Positions 59,851 to 64,000 of a stretch of DNA of 64,000 nucleotides are shown here, piece after piece (position 1 is the first letter of the stretch; every line of letters starts with the position of its first letter). Position numbers and translations under genes: made by a program. The DNA comes from Spisula solida (Eukaryota; Mollusca; Bivalvia; Venerida; Mactridae). The stretch lies in assembly GCA_947247005.1 (NCBI GenBank), contig OX365950.1, positions 12,846,720-12,910,719 on the forward strand, given 5' to 3'. The notes below the pieces were generated by a model. That model ran no database searches. It had not been told where the DNA came from and saw only the letters and a list, made by a program, of their open reading frames with translations.

Positions 59851-61165
59851 TACGAGGGCTGTTCGAAAAGAAATGCAATTTCATGCATATCTTGGATAAT
59901 TAAGGGGTTTTGTGTACCCATTAGCCCATTGTCGGCACTTGGGGAAAATTTGGGTGAAATCAGTTTGGTAAAAATGTATGTTTAATAAACACTTACTAAT
60001 TTATACTAAGCTAAAAAGCGTTAGAAAGGCGTATCGTCAAACTGACTGAAATAATGATTTATATCAAAGAAAGGTATAAATATAATTTAAGTGATAATTG
60101 TGTACATGATGAACTTTTTTAGGTGAAAGGACATCGTAAGGCGTCTTTTAGCATTGTAACACTTTTATTACATGTTTCAAAGTAGGTCAAAAGCATCTGA
60201 AAGCCAACAACAAAAGTGGTCAACTGAAAACAACAACAATCAAACAGAACGTTGGTAAAATGTATGATATTTGTCTCAAAACTGCAATATTAAAAGTAGA
60301 ACTGTTAGCTGCTCGTACAAGCTCAAGTTTATCCCAAGTTCACTTTATTTGGAAGAAAGTTCTTGAAGTTAACAACATTTGTGCCCACTGGTTACCATGA
60401 TCATTACGTGGTGCCCAAAACCCATCTCATTTTAAATGCCAAGAAAATATTAGAATTATATCTCCAGTACTTTCAAGAGAAGTTTTTCCGTAGTATAATA
60501 AATGATGCGACATACGCTTACTATAATTAACCAATAACGAAGCGGAAATATCACGTATGTGCTAACAGATATTCTAAGAAATCCGAAATTGTAAAACACA
60601 TACAGTCACTGATGGAAATGATTTATTTGATTTTCTTCATCCGCAAAAAGCTTGCAATTCAGAAACTAGAACCAATGGTCAAATATGTTACAAGAAGGTT
60701 CTATAGATATTGTGTGCATAGTTAACATCAGAAATATTTCATATAACGTCAAGTTGTTAATGGAACAGACCATATGCACATTTCTCAAGAAAATGCCTCT
60801 TCGCACGGGGCTTCTATTGTAAAGTAGCGTTTGAACGGAAAAAGCTCGAGAATATTTTATCACCAAGTCTTTTTTTTACAGACCTAGTTCTATGTAAATA
60901 ATTTTAAGTTCCTAGACTTAAATTGCATGTAGAAGACCAGAGGTACGCTTCCAGGAAACCTATGTGGTCAGCCATATTACAGTGCATGAGTGTTGTACCT
61001 TTTGCAGATGACAAAACGTACCTTTAATCTTGAATTTAAAGGTTAAATTTGTGTGCAATATGTAAAAGAGAGTTCATTGAAGGTTTTCTGTATGTTTGAT
61101 GGTAAATGGTTTTGTCAATAAAAAGTTATAGAGTAAATTGAATTTCTTTTCGAACACCCATCGTA
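59851..61165. mobile_element. Mariner-like element (1315 bp including TA duplications)
   Basis: TACGAGGGCTGTTCGAAAAG AAATGCAAT at the left and inverted TACGATGGGTGTTCGAAAAG AAATTCAAT at the right, with TA at both ends. The length suits a complete mariner, but no D,D34D transposase is readable in any frame, so it is decayed or non-autonomous. It shares ~650 bp with 10969-11640. Confidence 0.85.
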
Positions 61166-61319
61166 CAACATAATCGTTTTCAATGTATGGTACATACACT
61201 CCTACTGTAATTGTAGTTATTCAATGAACACATATACATATTTACATATACAAAGTGAGAGAGAGTAATTAAGTGAAATATACTACAGTACTAATTAATA
61301 GCATACATGATTGTCTTGC

Positions 61320-63240
61320 GCCTTATTTCGAAATAAGAAAATAGATAGGTTTCTCTGGATAGTCTTATTATCAGATTTTAAAAGTTAAACAAATTATGGC
61401 ACATTTGGATGATTCCAGAAATATCGTTTAATATGACGTTTTCTTATTTCGTGATATAGGGGACATTCTAATAAAAAGTGAAATTCGTCTTCTAGGGTAT
61501 TACATGTATGACATTTTCTTTAATCGTATGGGATTTTATGTGGCTTGTGCCATCTTCCGGCTTCTACCTCTAACCTGTGTGCTGAGACACGGAATCTAGT
61601 GAGCGCAAACCTGTTTTTTATCAAAATTAATGTTATCTAAGTAAGACCGAAAGTTAAAACTACAGAATAATTTATATGTTCTTGCCCTTGTTGAATTTTC
61701 TACTTCGTTATTCCAAATTTGAAAATAATTATCTTTTACTCTTTGTTTAAACATAGACAGAAACAATTTACTGTTAGCGAAATTCTGATAATTCCATACC
61801 ACTGAAAATCCTATCGAAGTATCTAAAACATGTTTAACGGACTTTGCCCAATATTTTTTTTGGATATAATTCCAAGTCTTTAATCATCATATTATAGGCA
61901 GCTTCAATATATTTTGTATCTGAACACTGTACAACTTTAAATTTAACCAATATCTAATAACAATAACTAAACATGTAATTTTAAGTGGGTATCGCCCTAA
62001 TTCTCCATATATTAAATTATTCTGTGTTTGGGATCTAACGCCCATAATTTCCTTTAAAATTGTAATTGAATGCGTTCTATTTGTATTACGTCATTGATAC
62101 CCAATATCTCACTCCCAAAACTAAGTACATGTAATTAATTTATCAAATAAGTCTAACTTATGGCTCACACTCATTGATGGAAATTTAAAAAAATAAGATT
62201 TTAGCATGTACAAAGATTTTAGCGCTTGCCCAGAAAGAGATTCATAAGTTTTTTTGAAAGAGCCGCAAGTAGTAAAAACTATTCCAATATATTTAAAATG
62301 ATTGACTCTCTCAATTTCTTTATCATCATATAAAAATCTGATTTTTTTTTCTAAGAGCACCTGCTTTTCTGAAAACTAGAATTTTTGTCTTATTTATGTT
62401 AACTGTCAATTTCCTTTCCATCTATTACAATATTTTTCTAGTAAAAGTAAGCCTTTGTGTAACCAACTTTCTGTTTCTGAAATGATAACAATATCGTCTG
62501 CACACAGTACTAGAAATATGTGTAATGTATCTATCTCAACTCCTTTAAACCCGTTCAAAACAAAATACTCTTCAATATCATTTAAATACATAGCAAATAA
62601 AAATGGGTATAAACTTTCTCCTTGTCTAACACCTAACATACATGTAAATTCATCACTTAACGTGTTGTTGTATTTTACGCGACATGTGGTTTTGTAACCC
62701 TCATATATTGACTTTACAATATTAAACATTTTACCACGAATACCTAACTTGACCAACTTATTCCATAGAATGTCTCTAACAATATAATCAAAGGCTTTAG
62801 TAAAATCAACAAAAGCTGCATACATTTTCTTATTGTCATTTATCAGGTCGTTAATTAAAGAATGTAAGACATAACCATTATCTGTGGTACTCATATGTTT
62901 CCTGAAACCAGATTGAGCCTCTATATATACATTATAGCACTCTGTCCAATCAGTGAGTCTATTGTTTAAAACTTACGTAAACAATTTACTAAGAGTACTT
63001 AGTAAAGGTATGCCCCCATAATTACCAGGGTCATTAAAGCCAACCTTTTTCTGCAAAGGTACTACAAAACCTTCAGACCATTGGTCTGGAAAATATCCAA
63101 TGTTAAATATTTTATTAAATAATGTTCTCAGATACTTGCTAAAGTCACTATCCTTAATCCCAGTTGTAGAACATCCATTTAACATCAGATCAGGACCTGC
63201 AGAGTTTCAATTTTTTAATTGTTTACATGCTAGTACAATC
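61320..63240 (-). pseudogene. LINE ORF2 pseudogene (RT palm, thumb and C-terminal knuckle)
   Basis: Blocks in order on the minus strand: SAGPDLMLNGCS (63.2 kb), LFNKIFNIGYFPDQWSEG, NDNKKMYAAFVDFTKAFDYI (62.8 kb), MLGVRQGESLYPFLFAMYLND, CADDIVI (usually YADD; Tyr is Cys here), FKYIGIVFTTCGSF (62.3 kb), QRVKDNYFQIWNNEVENSTR (61.75 kb) and RFRVSAHRLEVEAGRWHKPH with CHTC...HFLLEC (61.5 kb). Frameshifts and stops separate the blocks, for example TAA inside the knuckle region and a stop upstream of SAGPDL. Same family as 1085-1835. Confidence 0.85.
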
Positions 63241-63605
63241 TCATTTTCTTCAATATCAACATTTAACTCTTGAAACATAACATCTAGTTCCCCTTTTAAG
63301 TACCTATCACTGCAATATATAACATCTTCATCAGCTTAAAAGAAAACTGATTCTGGATCATTAATTGATTTAAAATAGGCAGCAAAGTTATCAGTGTTTG
63401 AAGTCCTTTATGTAATAGAACTTTTTAATTTGCTGGCATGATTTTTTCAATATTTTCCCATATTCTTTAGCATTTTTATACTTGAGATCCTGTAATTTTC
63501 TAGTCTGTTTCAGTTCAAACTGATATTTTCAACTTCTAAGTAGAGCTTTATATGTACTTCTTGCTTTAATATGTACACGTGTCCCAGAAGTTTTGAGTTA
63601 TTGTC

Positions 63606-63869
63606 GCAAGTTTGTACTGGTTGGCAATTAACTAATCAACAGACAACCGTATCTGGCAATAGTTGTTGCAAATACGACAAAACAAAACAAAACGAACCGA
63701 AGCTAACGGTCAACCGACATGTGTTTGCTAACCTATAGACACAAAACAAGTAATCAACGAATGGATTGTCTATTTGTCTTAAATAAGTAAGTAAAACGGG
63801 ATTGTAAGTGAAAGCAACAAGACGACCCATATTTATATATAGTGACTTGGGAAATAACCAATTAAGATA
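63606..63869. repeat. Dispersed repeat, copy 2
   Basis: Same-orientation partner of 27449-27709, roughly 75-80 percent similar by eye. It begins right after the LINE remnant. The minus-strand frame (63947-63636) shares YLRQIDN and CVYRLA with copy 1. Confidence 0.7.
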
Positions 63870-64000
63870 ATAATAATAATAAAGACTTAATTTAAAGATA
63901 CAACACAGTTGGGTATACCCAGTCTTCCCTGTGAGCCTCATTAACACATTTACAAATTATGTACATTGTATAGTAATAACAGAAGATAATAGTAACAATT
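63870..64000. other. No recognisable feature
   Basis: AT-rich sequence to the window end with an AATAATAATAATAA microsatellite. Confidence 0.4.

Larger units (their letters stand above)
59665..63580 (-). mobile_element. Decayed, 5'-truncated LINE interrupted by a mariner-like element
   Basis: RT-related blocks occupy 61.3-63.5 kb on the minus strand. The 3' UTR-like part at 59677-59850 (TTTATTCAAGAAAAAGGC, CTATCATTCTACA, as at 1.11-1.16 kb) lies on the other side of a 1315-bp mariner-like insertion. The LINE is thus 3' UTR / mariner / coding body. The endonuclease region was not found. Confidence 0.75.

Overview
The window looks like repeat-rich, AT-rich, non-coding DNA from a metazoan, most likely a mollusc and probably a bivalve. 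I find no host gene with exon structure, no rRNA and no intact tRNA gene. The taxonomic call is an inference. It rests on the repeat types: short elements ending in GACGGACGG runs, a TIR repeat with AGTCCCCTACCGG ends, degenerate ~150-bp tandem units like those of bivalve satellites, tRNA-derived SINE heads, LINEs with a 2A-like N-terminus, and a Mutator-like transposase domain.

Region 1 (1-13.5 kb) holds several elements. There is a 5'-truncated LINE tail (1.1-1.8 kb). A CR1-like non-LTR retrotransposon on the minus strand has a decayed ORF1 (9232-8420), a 43-bp minisatellite with a 129-bp higher-order period, and an open 1050-codon ORF2 (6714-3562). That ORF2 begins with a 2A-like motif but has lost the RT segment carrying FADD. 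Two Tc1 transposase pseudogenes, a truncated mariner-like element and a long foldback follow.

Region 2 (13.5-28 kb) is mostly featureless AT-rich sequence with short foldback/MITE elements, a tRNA-derived SINE and copies of a family carrying a 53-bp minisatellite.

Region 3 (28-58 kb) is the most informative. An ancestral unit of roughly 5 kb is tandemly duplicated (copy A about 28.2-43.5 kb, copy B about 53.1-58.1 kb, each followed by a ~200-bp direct repeat). Copy A was inflated by insertions for which copy B often serves as an empty site. They are a nearly complete 6.5-kb L1-type LINE with an 11-bp TSD and one nonsense codon in ORF2, a 110-bp retroposed fragment with a 12-bp TSD, a 657-bp minisatellite-bearing unit, a 1.85-kb TIR element with a nested MITE, and a 626-bp mariner-like MITE. 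Copy A ends at an ~8-kb inverted repeat (43538-51519) with ~3.9-kb and ~3.7-kb arms, C6...G6 ends and TTAA on both sides. That is a piggyBac-like boundary, yet no transposase is recognised. A truncated Mutator-like transposase domain abuts its right end.

Region 4 (58-64 kb) has a small coding-like island of unknown origin, a 179-bp tandem duplication and a decayed LINE of the same family as the one at 1.1-1.8 kb. A 1.3-kb mariner-like element is nested in the 3' part of that LINE. The window closes with a dispersed repeat shared with 27.4-27.7 kb.

All recognised protein-coding sequence belongs to mobile elements, and the layout is best read as a record of nested insertions. Alignments and identity estimates were made by eye.
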